Notes: generated from the letters alone by a model not told the origin. 64,000 nucleotides of DNA from Cupriavidus metallidurans CH34 (GCF_000196015.1 NC_007974.2:2516085-2580084), one strand, 5' to 3'; shown: positions 17,144 to 26,847, counted from the stretch's first letter. Made by a program: numbers and translations.

Positions 17144-17473
17144 TCAGTTCAGGTTGCCCGGGTCCTGAGCGCGGCGCTGCTTCGCCTTGGCGGCGTAGTA
17201 CGCGCCAACCTGCTTCTGCGTGACGTAGCCCTTCTTCTTGGCATCGATCTTGTCGAAGTCCTTCGCCACGTGCGGCATTCCTGCCTCGGCTTCCTCGCGC
17301 GTCAGCTTGCCATCGTGGTTGGCATCCGCCTCGTTGAACTTCTCCGTGAACTTCGCCTTGGCTTCCTGCGCGTTCGCGGGTGGTTGCGGCTGCGGTTGTG
17401 TCTGTGCGCCAGCGGTGGCGGACAGCAACAACAACGCGAACACTGCGCCGGCAGCGGCGAAACGATGGCTCAT
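17144..17473 (-). CDS. Periplasmic EF-hand calcium-binding protein
   Basis: 109 aa. A signal peptide (RFAAAGAVFALLLLSATAGA, then QTQ) is followed by a Gln/Pro-rich linker and a canonical EF-hand loop DANHDGKLTREE (about residues 50-61) with a second, degenerate loop DKIDAKKKGYVTQKQV. One full calcium site is expected. A GAGGAG ribosome site precedes the ATG. It is monocistronic; nothing in the neighbourhood gives a role. Confidence 0.85.
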   Translation of the reverse strand: MSHRFAAAGAVFALLLLSATAGAQTQPQPQPPANAQEAKAKFTEKFNEADANHDGKLTREEAEAGMPHVAKDFDKIDAKKKGYVTQKQVGAYYAAKAKQRRAQDPGNLN

Positions 17474-18010
17474 ATCAGTCTCCTCGGGTAACTCAGGTTA
17501 TTGTGATGCCACCGCGGGCCTCCCCACAGCAGCGGTACTGCAATGGACCCAATCCAGACGCATTCTATGGGCACCGCTTGCGTTCGGCCGACGCATCGAA
17601 AGAATTCAATTCCGCAGCGCAAAGGCTTCACATCAGGTTGTCTTCATCTCGTGACAGCCACGACTCGACGCGGCTGCGGCCGCCCCTCGTGGCGCAATAG
17701 GGTGCAAGGAGCCAGCCCCAGGCTTCAAACGCCCGTTCGCCACATACCGGGCGCGGCGTCCCATTGATCACGGCACGCTGCGTCACGAGCGTTCTGAGGA
17801 TGCACACGCAATCACCCAGTAACGGCGCCGCCACGATGGAGGCTTTCCGTCTCAGGAATTACGACGGCGGACGAATGATCGGAACGTCGCGCGTATGGGA
17901 AACCCGATCTGGCGGCAAGTGCATCATGACCCGCCCATCGCATTGCGTGCTTGGGCATCGCCCGGGCTTTCGTCTACGTTATAAAACCAGGCCGCTTCAA
18001 TGAGGGGGGC
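17474..18010. other. Intergenic region with no gene seen
   Basis: 537 bases between divergent genes. Short open frames on both strands look non-coding (no ribosome sites, no recognisable sequence). It must hold promoters for the EF-hand gene and the LprI-like gene, but I could not identify them. Confidence 0.5.
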
Positions 18011-18883
18011 ATGATGAAGAGGGTCACTGTGCGCTGGGCCATTCGTATGGCCATCTGCCTCGCAACCGGCCTGCTCGCGGCAGGCAACGTGAGCGCATCG
18101 GACATCATCTGCCATTCGCGCGGAACCAACGCCCCTGTGATTTGCGATGACCCCAGCGGCAACGGGATGCGCTGCTCACTGAACACCAGCAGCTCACGCG
18201 CAAGTGGCACGCGCAATCGCCTGGTGTGCGATTCACCGGGACTGTCCGAGCGTTACGAACGCATCTATGCCGAGCAGCAAAGGATGCTGCACAAGGGCAC
18301 GATCCAGAACGCCGATATCGTCGCCTGGCGCGCCCGGCGGGATGCCTGTGATTCGGCACGCTGCCTCGATGGCCTGTTCCACCTGTTCTGGCGGGACCGC
18401 AGTTCGATGCACAGCACAGCGGCCGCCGCGCCGCACGTCGCAGCGAGCGCGCCATCGACCGGACGTCATGACGCGCCGCCGACACCCGCCGCGCCAGCGC
18501 AACGCGTGACAACCATAACGGCACCTGTCCGCGCGACAGCCACCGCTGCCATCGCGCAGCCGGTTCGCACGACATCGTTTGAAACACCCGTTGCCATGTC
18601 TGTCGCCCGCGCCCCCATCACTTCGACAACCGCTGTCGACATCTCGCTGACCGATTCGGACACGGCGACCAATGCCGACGAGTCCGGACCTGCATCACTG
18701 GCGTGGGCCAGCGCCTTGCTGGCACTGGTCATCACAGGAACCACGGCTGGAGTCCTCTGGCGCCGTCGACACGCCTACCCGCCTTATCGGCCGCCCGTGG
18801 TCATCCCTGCGGCCATCGTGATCGTGTATGCGCTGCTGCTGGTCAACGTGTTGCTATTGCCATTCACGCTCAGCCTGAAGTGA
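18011..18883 (+). CDS. Envelope protein: LprI-like domain, Ala/Thr-rich linker and C-terminal membrane helices
   Basis: 290 aa. A signal peptide (about 30 residues, to SA-SD) leads to a cysteine-containing region ending in CDSPGLSERYERIYAEQQRM and RRDACDSARCLDGLFHLFWRDR. The spaced R..AC....CL pattern resembles the LprI/DUF1311 lysozyme-inhibitor fold. A low-complexity Ala/Thr/Pro linker (about 130-215) follows, then two hydrophobic segments (about 235-255 and 265-288). The start has a GAGGGGG site; another ATG follows at once. Inhibitor function is a guess from the domain; anchoring by the C-terminus is unusual for LprI. Confidence 0.65.
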   Translation: MMKRVTVRWAIRMAICLATGLLAAGNVSASDIICHSRGTNAPVICDDPSGNGMRCSLNTSSSRASGTRNRLVCDSPGLSERYERIYAEQQRMLHKGTIQNADIVAWRARRDACDSARCLDGLFHLFWRDRSSMHSTAAAAPHVAASAPSTGRHDAPPTPAAPAQRVTTITAPVRATATAAIAQPVRTTSFETPVAMSVARAPITSTTAVDISLTDSDTATNADESGPASLAWASALLALVITGTTAGVLWRRRHAYPPYRPPVVIPAAIVIVYALLLVNVLLLPFTLSLK

Positions 18884-18976
18884 CCTTGCGGTCGACACGG
18901 CCTGCGGGGGCGATGCGAACGAAGATGGTAAATTCGGCGGAGTCCCCCGCAACTCCGCTTTTTCACGTTCCCCACC

Positions 18977-19684
18977 ATGCGTCTGGCCGGTATCTCCGCA
19001 ATATCTCTCGATCTCGACGACACCCTTTGGGCTTTCGAACCTGCCGTCGTGCGCGCGGAACAGGTCCTGCATGACTGGTTGCTGCAGCAAGCGCCCAAAT
19101 CCGCACCGATCCTTTCATCGCCCCAGGTGCTGCGTGACCTCCGCGTCCAGTTCGAGGCCATGCGCCCCGAACTGGCTGGCAACATGCGCGCGCTGCGGCT
19201 GGGCTCGATCCGGCTGGTGCTCGACATGTCGAACGAAGACCCCGGCCTTGCCGAGGCCGCCTACGACGCTTTCTACGCTGCGCGCCAGCAGGTCGATTTC
19301 TTCGACGATGCGCTGCCCGCGCTGGAATGGCTGAGCCAGCGGTTTCCACTCGTCGCGGTATCGAATGGCAATGCGAATCTCAAGCTGACTGGCGGGCACC
19401 AGTTCTTCCGGGCATCGCTGAACCCGCAGAGCTTCGGCAGCGGCAAACCCGGCGCCGCGATTTTCCACGCGGCAGCCGATGCAGCCGGATGCGCGCCCGG
19501 CCGAATGCTTCACGTCGGTGACGATCCCGACCTCGACGTAGCCGGCGCGATCGCCGCCGGCGCACAGGCCGCATGGGTGGTGCGCTCCGAAGAGGCGTCC
19601 GCCGCGCAATGGTCACGCAGCAGCCCGCCTCCGCACCTGATCGTTCGCGATCTGCGGGCGCTGTGTCAGGCACTGGACGCCTGA
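18977..19684 (+). CDS. HAD-superfamily hydrolase
   Basis: 235 aa. A phosphatase-type HAD fold: motif I DLDDT (12-16, Asp nucleophile and acid), an alpha-helical cap (about 30-110), motif II VAVSNGN, motif III lysine in SGKPG, and motif IV GDDPDLDVAGAIAAG. All catalytic residues are present. Substrate is not readable; relatives of this subgroup act on small phosphorylated metabolites. Convergent with the coiled-coil gene that follows. Confidence 0.85.
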   Translation: MRLAGISAISLDLDDTLWAFEPAVVRAEQVLHDWLLQQAPKSAPILSSPQVLRDLRVQFEAMRPELAGNMRALRLGSIRLVLDMSNEDPGLAEAAYDAFYAARQQVDFFDDALPALEWLSQRFPLVAVSNGNANLKLTGGHQFFRASLNPQSFGSGKPGAAIFHAAADAAGCAPGRMLHVGDDPDLDVAGAIAAGAQAAWVVRSEEASAAQWSRSSPPPHLIVRDLRALCQALDA

Positions 19685-19723
19685 AGCGCGTAGAGACGTT
19701 ATCGAAAGAAAACGAAACGGCTC

Positions 19724-20749
19724 TTAGAGGAAGCGCTCCGCTTCGTCCAGCATATTGCGCACCGGGACTATCGCACTGCGCTTCACCCGCACCAGCATGA
19801 ACGCCCGGACCAGCGGCGGGTCACCGGGGATGGTCGCCGACGACAGCTCGACGTCATCGCCACCCACGTCGTCATTCGTCAGCAGGACATTCATGCGGCT
19901 CAGCCGCACGTGCCGGTAATCCACCCGGAGCAATTGCCTGACATCCCCGATCACCTTGATCAGGATGTCCAGTTGGCGATCGAGCGTGCCGGTGGCCTCG
20001 GACAGCTTGGCCAGTTCGGCATCGTTGCGCGCGATTTCGGCGTCCAGTTTCGCCACCTCACCGATTGCCGGTTCCACCGCGCCGCCCACTACCGCGCCCA
20101 TCCCCTTGCCTTGCGACTCGAGCAGGCGCTGCCGCGTCTTGAGCAGTGCGATCTCCTGCTTGAGCGCATCGCGCTTCGTCAGCCTGCTGGCAATGCGCGC
20201 CATCCCCTGGATCGCCAGTTGGTCGAGCATTCGGCGCACGATCTCCTCGCGCAGCGCTGCCTCGGTCGGCTCGCACATCGTGAGTTGGTGATCGCTGAAG
20301 CTGAATGTCGTCTGCGGCACATCGGAGCGCACGGTATCGCCTTCCGTGGCCACGCCGAGCGTGTGGCGCTCCACCATGGTCATGCCGAGCACCGCGTACG
20401 CCTCATCGGCCGCCAGGTTGTTGTCGAAGAACTTGCGCAGTGTCGCGGCCCCATTCAGCGCGCGGGATACGTCGTCCGCCGTCGCAAAGCAGGCATGGAT
20501 GCAGGCATCCGTGGACCAGTCGGCCGCACATGCCTCATGAACGGCGGGCAGTTGGGCCACCAGCCCCCTGACGTATTCGAGCGCCGCGGCGGTATCGGGC
20601 GCCAGCCTCTGCTGGTAGCGCGTGGCCAACCGCAGGCGCGGATTCAACGCCGTCATGCGCTCGATTGTGTCTTCGACGTCACGTCCGCCTCTGGCGCCCC
20701 CACCGGATGCCTCGGTCCCGCGACGCCTGAACCATCTGCTGATACCCAT
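19724..20749 (-). CDS. Conserved protein of unknown function with a central coiled coil
   Basis: 341 aa, not recognised. No signal peptide or membrane helix. N-terminal basic and Gly-rich (RRRGTEASGGGARGG), a helical middle containing a predicted coiled coil around residues 180-270 (KQEIALLKTRQRLLESQGKG, then heptad-like ELAKLSEATGTLDRQLDIL), and a mixed C-terminal domain. It follows a cupin gene by 23 bases in the same direction, so the two are probably co-transcribed. The role may be linked to a small-molecule sensor, but this is only context. Confidence 0.65.
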   Translation of the reverse strand: MGISRWFRRRGTEASGGGARGGRDVEDTIERMTALNPRLRLATRYQQRLAPDTAAALEYVRGLVAQLPAVHEACAADWSTDACIHACFATADDVSRALNGAATLRKFFDNNLAADEAYAVLGMTMVERHTLGVATEGDTVRSDVPQTTFSFSDHQLTMCEPTEAALREEIVRRMLDQLAIQGMARIASRLTKRDALKQEIALLKTRQRLLESQGKGMGAVVGGAVEPAIGEVAKLDAEIARNDAELAKLSEATGTLDRQLDILIKVIGDVRQLLRVDYRHVRLSRMNVLLTNDDVGGDDVELSSATIPGDPPLVRAFMLVRVKRSAIVPVRNMLDEAERFL

Positions 20750-20772
20750 CGGATCCTCTTGTCAGTCGTGTG

Positions 20773-21108
20773 TCAGCCGTGATTCAGCAGCACGATCGTC
20801 AACAGCAGCGACGCATCGCTGAGCGCCGCCACGTCGTGCGGCTCCCCGCCAGCGAGGTAGAGCAGATCGCCGTGTCGAAGCCGTTGGGCAACGCTGCCGA
20901 GCGTTACCTCGATTTCGCCTTCGAGACATTGAATCGTGACCGGGCCGGGTACCGCGTGCTGTGGCAGCCGCTTGCCGGCCAGCATGACGAGCCGGGCAAC
21001 TTCGAGGTGGGGGGCCTTGAACAGCGCGCTACTCGGTGTTTGCGCCAGGTCCGTGCCGAGCGGCAGGACGCTCGCGGTCTGGCCAGACGAAAGATGGGGC
21101 AGTGACAT
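20773..21108 (-). CDS. Small cupin-domain protein
   Basis: 111 aa, about the length of a single-domain cupin. The first motif is degenerate (LVMLAGKRLPQHAVPGPVTI, only one His), the second is seen as HGDLLYLAGGEPHDVAALSD. Metal ligands are therefore incomplete, so it may be a binding rather than a catalytic cupin. It is the upstream gene of a two-gene operon with the coiled-coil protein. Confidence 0.78.
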   Translation of the reverse strand: MSLPHLSSGQTASVLPLGTDLAQTPSSALFKAPHLEVARLVMLAGKRLPQHAVPGPVTIQCLEGEIEVTLGSVAQRLRHGDLLYLAGGEPHDVAALSDASLLLTIVLLNHG

Positions 21109-21617
21109 GGATAGGGGCTCGCTGATTGGATGAACGCCGGGCGGCGCGACGCACGCCGCATGTGGCCGCTTTCAGTCTATTGCCAGAACCGGCCTGTCAG
21201 AAAGGGACGTGCGTCAAAAGACGCGCATTTCGGGGCGTCGGGGCGAATGCAGTAAACTACGCATCGTTCGCCACGCCGGACGCGGCCCATCGTGCATGTC
21301 TTTATCCGCACACGAGCCGCCGTCACGAACGTCGAAGTGGGTATCCGGCGAACACATCCCTGGGCCCTCGCGCCCGCCCCACCAGCCTGCCCGAACCTGC
21401 CAACGAGCGGTCCGGCTTGCGCCCCCTCCAGGCTTTGCCTGCCGCTTCGACCCTCGATCCGGGCCTACGCGCCGTTTGCCGCGCACGGTCTGGATAACGC
21501 CCCGCGCGCCCTGACGGGACCGCCGCACGGGACTGGAACCCCCCAGGCAACTGCCTGGCCGGTCTGCCCCTGGACGCGCTCTTGCGCCGGGCGGGACCGA
21601 ATTCCGGAGGACAATCC
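21109..21617. other. Intergenic region ahead of the second porin
   Basis: 509 bases between the divergent cupin and porin genes. Several overlapping open frames exist but none has a ribosome site or sensible composition. It presumably holds the porin promoter and leader; GGAGG at 21606-21610 is the porin ribosome site. Confidence 0.5.
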
Positions 21618-22694
21618 ATGAAGAAGTCAGCCAGCCTCTGGCTGCTTGCCGCCACCGTCGTGCCCGGCACCACTTACGCCGAATCCGGTGTGAACCTGTA
21701 CGGCATCGTCAGTTCGGCGGTGCGCTATACCTCGAACCTCGATGGCCGGCATCATGACCAGGTCGCGCTCGTATCGGGCGGCATGGTAGGCAGCCGCTTC
21801 GGCCTGCGGGGCTCCGAGGACCTTGGGGGCGGCAACAGGGCCATCTTCCAGCTCGAGGCCGGCATCGGCAGCGACGATGGCCGCGCGGCCTACAACGCAT
21901 TTTTCGGCCGCCAGGCCTGGGCCGGTCTCTCCGGCAACTGGGGCAGTCTGACCTTCGGGCGCCAGTACAACGCGCTCAACAACATCGGCTGGGCGTTCAA
22001 TCCGCTCGATCAGGGCTGGGGCAACTTCTGGTCCGACCCGCTGTACGTCGGCGGCGACATCTTCTTCCAGGACTACCGCATCAACAACAGCGTGGTCTAT
22101 CAAAACACGGTCGGCCCGTTCTCCGTCCAGCTCGACTACGGCGCGGGCGAGCAACCCGGCAACCAGAGCCGCGGCACCACGCTCGGCGGCGGCGTGAAAT
22201 ACCAGCAGGGACCGCTGGCGCTGGGCGTAGCCTACGACCAGCGCAGCAGCACCGATGGCACGAACACGATCCGCAATTACTCGGTGGGCGGGTCCTACGC
22301 GTTCGGCAAGGCCACGGCCTACCTGGGCCACATGGGACGTCGCGAAACAGCCAGCGATGCCTCATTCGCCACCTCGTTCATCGGCCTCGGCTATCAGCTC
22401 ACCCCTGCGCTGCATCTGTCTGGCGCCTATTACCGCTACCAGCAACGCGGGGCCGTGACCACGCAGTTCCAGGAGACACCCATCCTGCTGGGCAGCGGCA
22501 ACGCCGACAGCGTCGCCCTGGTCGGCGACTACGCGCTCTCCAAGCGCACCAGCCTGTACGTAGAGGCCGATGTCGTCTACGCGCGCGGCGGCACCGTCGG
22601 CCGCGAGACCGAGTATTGGGCTGGCACGCCGGTGACCGACATCGACAGCACCACACGCGTGGGCGTCATGGTCGGCATGCGCCATCAGTTCTGA
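21618..22694 (+). CDS. Gram-negative general porin, OmpC-like burkholderial type
   Basis: 358 aa. Signal peptide MKKSASLWLLAATVVPGTTYA, then ESGVNLYGIVSSAVRYTSNL, LRGSEDLGGGNRAIFQLEAG, FFGRQAWAGLSGNWGSLTFGRQY and a C-terminal VGMRHQF with terminal Phe. Same family as the porin at 1457-2620 but clearly diverged. The start follows GGAGG by seven bases. A long hairpin lies just after the stop. Likely a trimeric outer-membrane channel; its solute preference is unknown. Confidence 0.92.
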   Translation: MKKSASLWLLAATVVPGTTYAESGVNLYGIVSSAVRYTSNLDGRHHDQVALVSGGMVGSRFGLRGSEDLGGGNRAIFQLEAGIGSDDGRAAYNAFFGRQAWAGLSGNWGSLTFGRQYNALNNIGWAFNPLDQGWGNFWSDPLYVGGDIFFQDYRINNSVVYQNTVGPFSVQLDYGAGEQPGNQSRGTTLGGGVKYQQGPLALGVAYDQRSSTDGTNTIRNYSVGGSYAFGKATAYLGHMGRRETASDASFATSFIGLGYQLTPALHLSGAYYRYQQRGAVTTQFQETPILLGSGNADSVALVGDYALSKRTSLYVEADVVYARGGTVGRETEYWAGTPVTDIDSTTRVGVMVGMRHQF

Positions 22695-22704
22695 GCATCC
22701 GGCT

Positions 22705-22756
22705 GGTTTCCATTGGTCCCTTGGGGGGTCCCTAGGGCTTTGGACCAATGGAGACC
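22705..22756. other. Long inverted repeat downstream of the porin
   Basis: GGTTTCCATTGGTCC (22705-22719) pairs with GGACCAATGGAGACC (22742-22756) with one mismatch over 15 bp. The loop is 22 bases and no T-tract follows, so this is not a simple intrinsic terminator. It lies 61 bases before the start of a lipoprotein gene and may act as an mRNA-stabilising or regulatory hairpin. Confidence 0.6.
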
Positions 22757-22817
22757 ATACAGCGGCAGAGATAAAGTGGATCGAGCACAACGGACAGCCG
22801 CCTCGCAGGAGAACATC

Positions 22818-23195
22818 TTGAAGCCACTGATGCGTACCGCCTTGATTGCAGTGCTGGGCCCCTGCTGGCTGGCGGCCTGCAACACCGCGCCAATCCCGCC
22901 CGGCAAACCCGTCGATATCTCCACTGCGCTGGAAAAGATCACCACCGACCTGTGCGCGTTCAAGCAGAAGTTCGCGCAGAAGGCACAGGGCCAGGGCGTG
23001 GCGGTGGATACCTATCGCGTCGAGCTGGCGCTGAGTGTCGACGGCGCGCGGAATCCGCCCGTGGCCGTCGCGCCGGATATCGCCTTCATGCCGACCGTGA
23101 GCTATGGCCAGACCATCACCATCGCCAAGGACAGCAAGGTAGTGGTGACCTTCAAGGACACGGGCGCATCGAGCCTGGCGTGCGACGGCCAGTAG
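22818..23195 (+). CDS. Lipoprotein of unknown function, first gene of a three-gene set
   Basis: 125 aa from a TTG with AGGAG 6 bases ahead; an ATG at 22830 is the alternative. Hydrophobic MKPLMRTALIAVLGPCWLAAC ends in lipobox LAAC. The remainder has an amphipathic helix (DISTALEKITTDLCAFKQKF) and a beta-rich part (VAVDTYRVELALSVDG). The pattern recalls the short trypsin-co-occurring domain, but this match is weak. It precedes a VIT-like membrane protein and an outer-membrane protein. Confidence 0.7.
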   Translation: MKPLMRTALIAVLGPCWLAACNTAPIPPGKPVDISTALEKITTDLCAFKQKFAQKAQGQGVAVDTYRVELALSVDGARNPPVAVAPDIAFMPTVSYGQTITIAKDSKVVVTFKDTGASSLACDGQ

Positions 23196-23270
23196 CGCCG
23201 CAGTCCTGAACACAGCCGTCCGCCCGGAACCAACTCGAACCACTCCAACTTACTCGCCAGGTGAACAGCC

Positions 23271-23978
23271 ATGCCAGGAAGCCAATCGGAGTCCGATGCG
23301 ATGGAGCAGGCGGACGAAGGGCGCGATCCAGCCCTTAATGTCGTCGATCGTGTCGCGGAGATGTGCTTTGGGCTGTTCATGGCCCTGACGTTCGTCGGCG
23401 CGGTATCTTCGGCAACTTCTGCAGCCTCCCCGACTTCCGGGGCCGACGCGGGCCACACGATGCTCGTCACGGCGCTTGGCTGTAATCTGGCCTGGGGGCT
23501 CGTCGACGCGATCATGTTCCTGGTACGTACCCTGGCGGATCGCGGGATGCGATTCAAGGTCGCAACGGCCGCCCGGGAGGCGCCAACCGCAACCGAGGCC
23601 GTGCGTGCCATCCGCACCGCGCTGTCACCCAGCGCGCAGTTGCTGCTGAGTGACGCCGAGATCGACATGTTGCGTCAGCGGATGGCCAATGCCGTAGAAC
23701 TCCCTGAGCGGGCGAAGCTCAATGCCCGCGACTTGCTGGGGTCCATCCGCATCTTCTTCATCGTCGTGCTGTCCACGTTTCCCGTCGCGCTGCCATTCGT
23801 GTTGCTGAGCGATGTGCCGACGGCCCTGATCGTTTCCCGCATCCTGACCCTCATCATGCTGTTCGTCGGCGGCATGGCGCTCGGTCGCCACGCGGGATTC
23901 AATGGCTGGGCCACCGGCCTTGGCATGACTGCGCTCGGTGTCGTCCTGACGATGGCCGTCATCGCCCTGGGGGGATGA
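23271..23978 (+). CDS. VIT1/CCC1-like integral membrane protein
   Basis: 235 aa with four or five hydrophobic segments (about 30-50, 65-85, 155-175, 180-205, 210-233). RVAEMCFGLFMALTFVGAVS near the start and CNLAWGLVDAIMFLVRTLADRG fit the first helices of vacuolar iron transporter (VIT1/CCC1)-like proteins, which in plants and yeast carry Fe2+ or Mn2+. The bacterial substrate is unproven. It ends one base before the outer-membrane gene, so the two are co-translated. Confidence 0.68.
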   Translation: MPGSQSESDAMEQADEGRDPALNVVDRVAEMCFGLFMALTFVGAVSSATSAASPTSGADAGHTMLVTALGCNLAWGLVDAIMFLVRTLADRGMRFKVATAAREAPTATEAVRAIRTALSPSAQLLLSDAEIDMLRQRMANAVELPERAKLNARDLLGSIRIFFIVVLSTFPVALPFVLLSDVPTALIVSRILTLIMLFVGGMALGRHAGFNGWATGLGMTALGVVLTMAVIALGG

Positions 23979-23979
23979 G

Positions 23980-24627
23980 ATGCGCCACCCGGTCGCCGCA
24001 TTGGGTATCGCGCTGGCCGTATCCAGCGCGCACGCGCAGGAGGCTGCCGCGCCTGCGGCCAACGCATCGCAGGAAGCGCAGCCACCCGCCTGGAATTTCT
24101 CGCTCGCCGGCTACTGGAACATGCCGCGTCAGGAACAGAGTTACCTTTCCGCCATCGCGATCGCGGAGCGCGACAAGCTGCATCTCGAAGCGCGTGCCAA
24201 CTACGAGGCCATGCACGCGCAATCGGCCTTCGTTGGCTGGTCCTTCGCCGGCGGCGAAACATTCACCTACAAGGTGACGCCGATCATCGGCTTCGCCATG
24301 GGAAGCATCCACGGCGTGATTCCGGGGCTGGAGGCGAGTCTCGCCGCGTACAAGTTCGACTACTACATCGAAGCCGAGTACCTGACCGGCTCCGGCACGC
24401 AAACGCCAAGTTATCTCTATGCCTGGAGCGAGCTTGGGTATCGTCCGGTCGATTGGCTGCGGCTTGGCTTCGTGATGCAACGAACGCGGATCTACGGCGG
24501 CGATCGTGAGTTCCAGCGTGGCGGCCTGGTGCAACTCACGTTCAAGAACGTGACGGTCGGCTGCTACTGGTTCAATCCCGGCTCGTCCGAACAGGTGGTC
24601 ATGACGAACCTCACCGTCTCGTTCTAG
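23980..24627 (+). CDS. Predicted outer-membrane beta-barrel protein
   Basis: 215 aa. A signal peptide (MRHPVAALGIALAVSSAHAQ) precedes a chain of alternating polar/apolar strands rich in Tyr/Trp/Phe (LAGYWNMP, YLYAWSELGYRPVDWLRLGF) and ends in LTVSF, with a terminal Phe as used by the BAM complex. About eight strands are plausible. It follows the VIT-like gene by a single base. The trio (outer lipoprotein, inner-membrane protein, outer-membrane barrel) suggests a small envelope function, possibly metal-related; unproven. Confidence 0.68.
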   Translation: MRHPVAALGIALAVSSAHAQEAAAPAANASQEAQPPAWNFSLAGYWNMPRQEQSYLSAIAIAERDKLHLEARANYEAMHAQSAFVGWSFAGGETFTYKVTPIIGFAMGSIHGVIPGLEASLAAYKFDYYIEAEYLTGSGTQTPSYLYAWSELGYRPVDWLRLGFVMQRTRIYGGDREFQRGGLVQLTFKNVTVGCYWFNPGSSEQVVMTNLTVSF

Positions 24628-24855
24628 TTCTCCCGCGCGCGGCAGCACGCAATGTCGTGACGCCCCAAGCCCATCCCGACGCACCACTCCGCGTTTACCC
24701 CCGGGAAATTCTCTGACCCGTGTAAGAAGCAGGTAAGCCGAGCACCGTACCTTGTCGGCATGGTTCCCTGATGACGCTCATATTGCGCACCCCGCTGGCG
24801 TGGCGCGCGGGCGGCACTCGGCCATGCAAAGCGCACAAGTACGCAGGAGACAGAG

Positions 24856-25161
24856 ATGAATGACGATCTGGTCGAAAGACTGAAGACCAACCCACGGTAT
24901 CAACGACTCGTCCACAAGCGCTCGCGGCTTGGCTGGATACTCACGCTCGTCATGCTCGTGGTGTATTACGGCTACGTGCTGCTGATTGCCTTCGACAAGG
25001 ACCTGATGGCCAAGAAGGTCGGAGACGGCGTGACCACTTGGGGCATGCCGATCGGGCTGTTCGTGATCGTCTTCACCGTCGTCATCACGGGGCTCTACGT
25101 GCGTCATGCCAACAACACCTATGACGAGCTCACCGAGCAGATCAAGCGGGAGGTCGCATGA
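24856..25161 (+). CDS. yjcH: DUF485 membrane protein partner of ActP
   Basis: 101 aa. Two transmembrane helices (about 28-48 and 65-88: [20 protein letters not shown] and [20 protein letters not shown]), the usual DUF485 layout. These proteins are encoded with acetate/solute:Na+ symporters in many proteobacteria. ATGA overlap with actP couples their translation. No acs gene is present in the window. Confidence 0.92.
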   Translation: MNDDLVERLKTNPRYQRLVHKRSRLGWILTLVMLVVYYGYVLLIAFDKDLMAKKVGDGVTTWGMPIGLFVIVFTVVITGLYVRHANNTYDELTEQIKREVA

Positions 25162-26819
25162 AAACGCATCACGTTATCGCCGCAGGCGGCGCATTGCTGT
25201 TGTCGACGGCCGCGCTGGCCGCGGGTGGTGATCTTGGACAGGCCGTCAAACAGCCCACCAACTGGACGGCCATCGGCATGTTCGTCGTGTTCGTCATCGG
25301 CACGCTGTTCATCACCAAATGGGCGGCCAAGCGGACCACGTCCGCGGCGGCGTTCTATACGGGCGGTGGTGGCATCACCGGCTTCCAGAACGGCCTGGCC
25401 ATCGCTGGCGACTACATGTCGGCAGCATCGTTCCTCGGCATTTCCGCCGCCGTGTTCGCAAACGGCTACGACGGCCTGATCTACTCGATCGGCTTCCTGG
25501 TCGGCTGGCCAATCATCACGTTCCTGATGGCGGAGCGCCTGCGCAACCTCGGCCGTTTCACGTTTGCCGATGTGGCCGCCTACCGCTTCAAGCAGGGCCC
25601 GATCCGCGCGTTCGCGGCGTCGGGCACGCTGGTGGTGGTGGCGTTCTACCTGATCGCGCAGATGGTGGGCGCCGGGCAACTGATCAAGCTGCTGTTCGGG
25701 CTCGAGTACTGGATCGCGGTGGTGATCGTTGGCGCGCTGATGATGGTGTACGTGCTGTTCGGCGGCATGACGGCAACCACCTGGGTGCAGATCATCAAGG
25801 CTGGCCTGCTGCTGGGCGGCGCATCATTCATGGCCTTCATGGTCATGGCGCAGTTCCACTTCAGCCCCGAAGCACTGTTCGCCAAGGCCGTTGAAGTCCA
25901 TGCCAAGAAGGACGCGATCATGGGCCCGGGCACATTCATCAAGGACCCGATTTCGGCGATCTCATTCGGCATCGCGCTGATGTTCGGCACGGCCGGCCTG
26001 CCGCACGTCCTGATGCGATTCTTCACCGTGCCCAATGCCAAGGAAGCGCGCAAGTCCGTGTTCTGGGCCACCACGTGGATCGGCTACTTCTACATCCTGA
26101 CGTTCATCATCGGCTTCGGCGCCATCGTGCTGGTGAGCACCAACCCGACGTTCCAGGACGGTAGCGGCAAGCTGCTCGGCGGCCTCAACATGGCGGCCGT
26201 TCACCTGGCCACTGCAGTGGGCGGCAACGTGTTCCTCGGGTTCATCTCGGCGGTGGCGTTCGCGACAATCCTGGCCGTGGTGGCCGGCCTCACGCTGGCC
26301 GGCGCGTCGGCGGTGTCGCACGACCTGTACTCCACGGTCTTCATGCACGGCAAGGCAACCAGTTCGATGGAACTGCGCGTGTCGCGCATCACCACGATCA
26401 TCCTCGGCATCATCGCCGTGGTGCTCGGCATCGTCTTCGAGAAGCAGAACATCGCGTTCATGGTGTCGCTGGCGTTCGCCGTGGCGGCATCGGCCAACTT
26501 CCCGGTCCTGTTCATGTCGGTGCTGTGGAAGAACTGCACCACGCGCGGCGCGATGGTTGGCGGCTTCCTCGGCCTGCTGTCAGCCGTGATTCTGACGGTC
26601 CTGTCCCAGGCGGTGTGGGTCGACGTGTTCCACTTCAAGAATGCGCCATTCCCGTACACGTCTCCGGCGCTGTTCTCAATGACGATCGGCTTCGTCGGCA
26701 TCTGGTTCTTCTCGATCACCGACAGGTCACCCCGGGCACGTATCGACCGTGCCGGCTTCGAGGCACAGGAACTGCGTTCCGAGACCGGCATCGGCGCCGT
26801 CGGGGCCGCAAGCCACTGA
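25158..26819 (+). CDS. actP: Acetate permease, sodium:solute symporter family
   Basis: 553 aa, about the length of ActP. Signal-like first helix ([21 protein letters not shown]), then roughly 13 helices. SSS motifs are visible: [27 protein letters not shown] (cut here to shorter parts, with the conserved [10 protein letters not shown]), [14 protein letters not shown] and [10 protein letters not shown]. It imports acetate and related short acids with Na+, and would feed acetyl-CoA synthetase. Overlaps yjcH by four bases. A small uncharacterised secreted gene is convergent downstream. Confidence 0.92.
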   Translation: MKTHHVIAAGGALLLSTAALAAGGDLGQAVKQPTNWTAIGMFVVFVIGTLFITKWAAKRTTSAAAFYTGGGGITGFQNGLAIAGDYMSAASFLGISAAVFANGYDGLIYSIGFLVGWPIITFLMAERLRNLGRFTFADVAAYRFKQGPIRAFAASGTLVVVAFYLIAQMVGAGQLIKLLFGLEYWIAVVIVGALMMVYVLFGGMTATTWVQIIKAGLLLGGASFMAFMVMAQFHFSPEALFAKAVEVHAKKDAIMGPGTFIKDPISAISFGIALMFGTAGLPHVLMRFFTVPNAKEARKSVFWATTWIGYFYILTFIIGFGAIVLVSTNPTFQDGSGKLLGGLNMAAVHLATAVGGNVFLGFISAVAFATILAVVAGLTLAGASAVSHDLYSTVFMHGKATSSMELRVSRITTIILGIIAVVLGIVFEKQNIAFMVSLAFAVAASANFPVLFMSVLWKNCTTRGAMVGGFLGLLSAVILTVLSQAVWVDVFHFKNAPFPYTSPALFSMTIGFVGIWFFSITDRSPRARIDRAGFEAQELRSETGIGAVGAASH

Positions 26820-26847
26820 TCCGCCCGGCGTCGCCCTCCCGCGGCGC

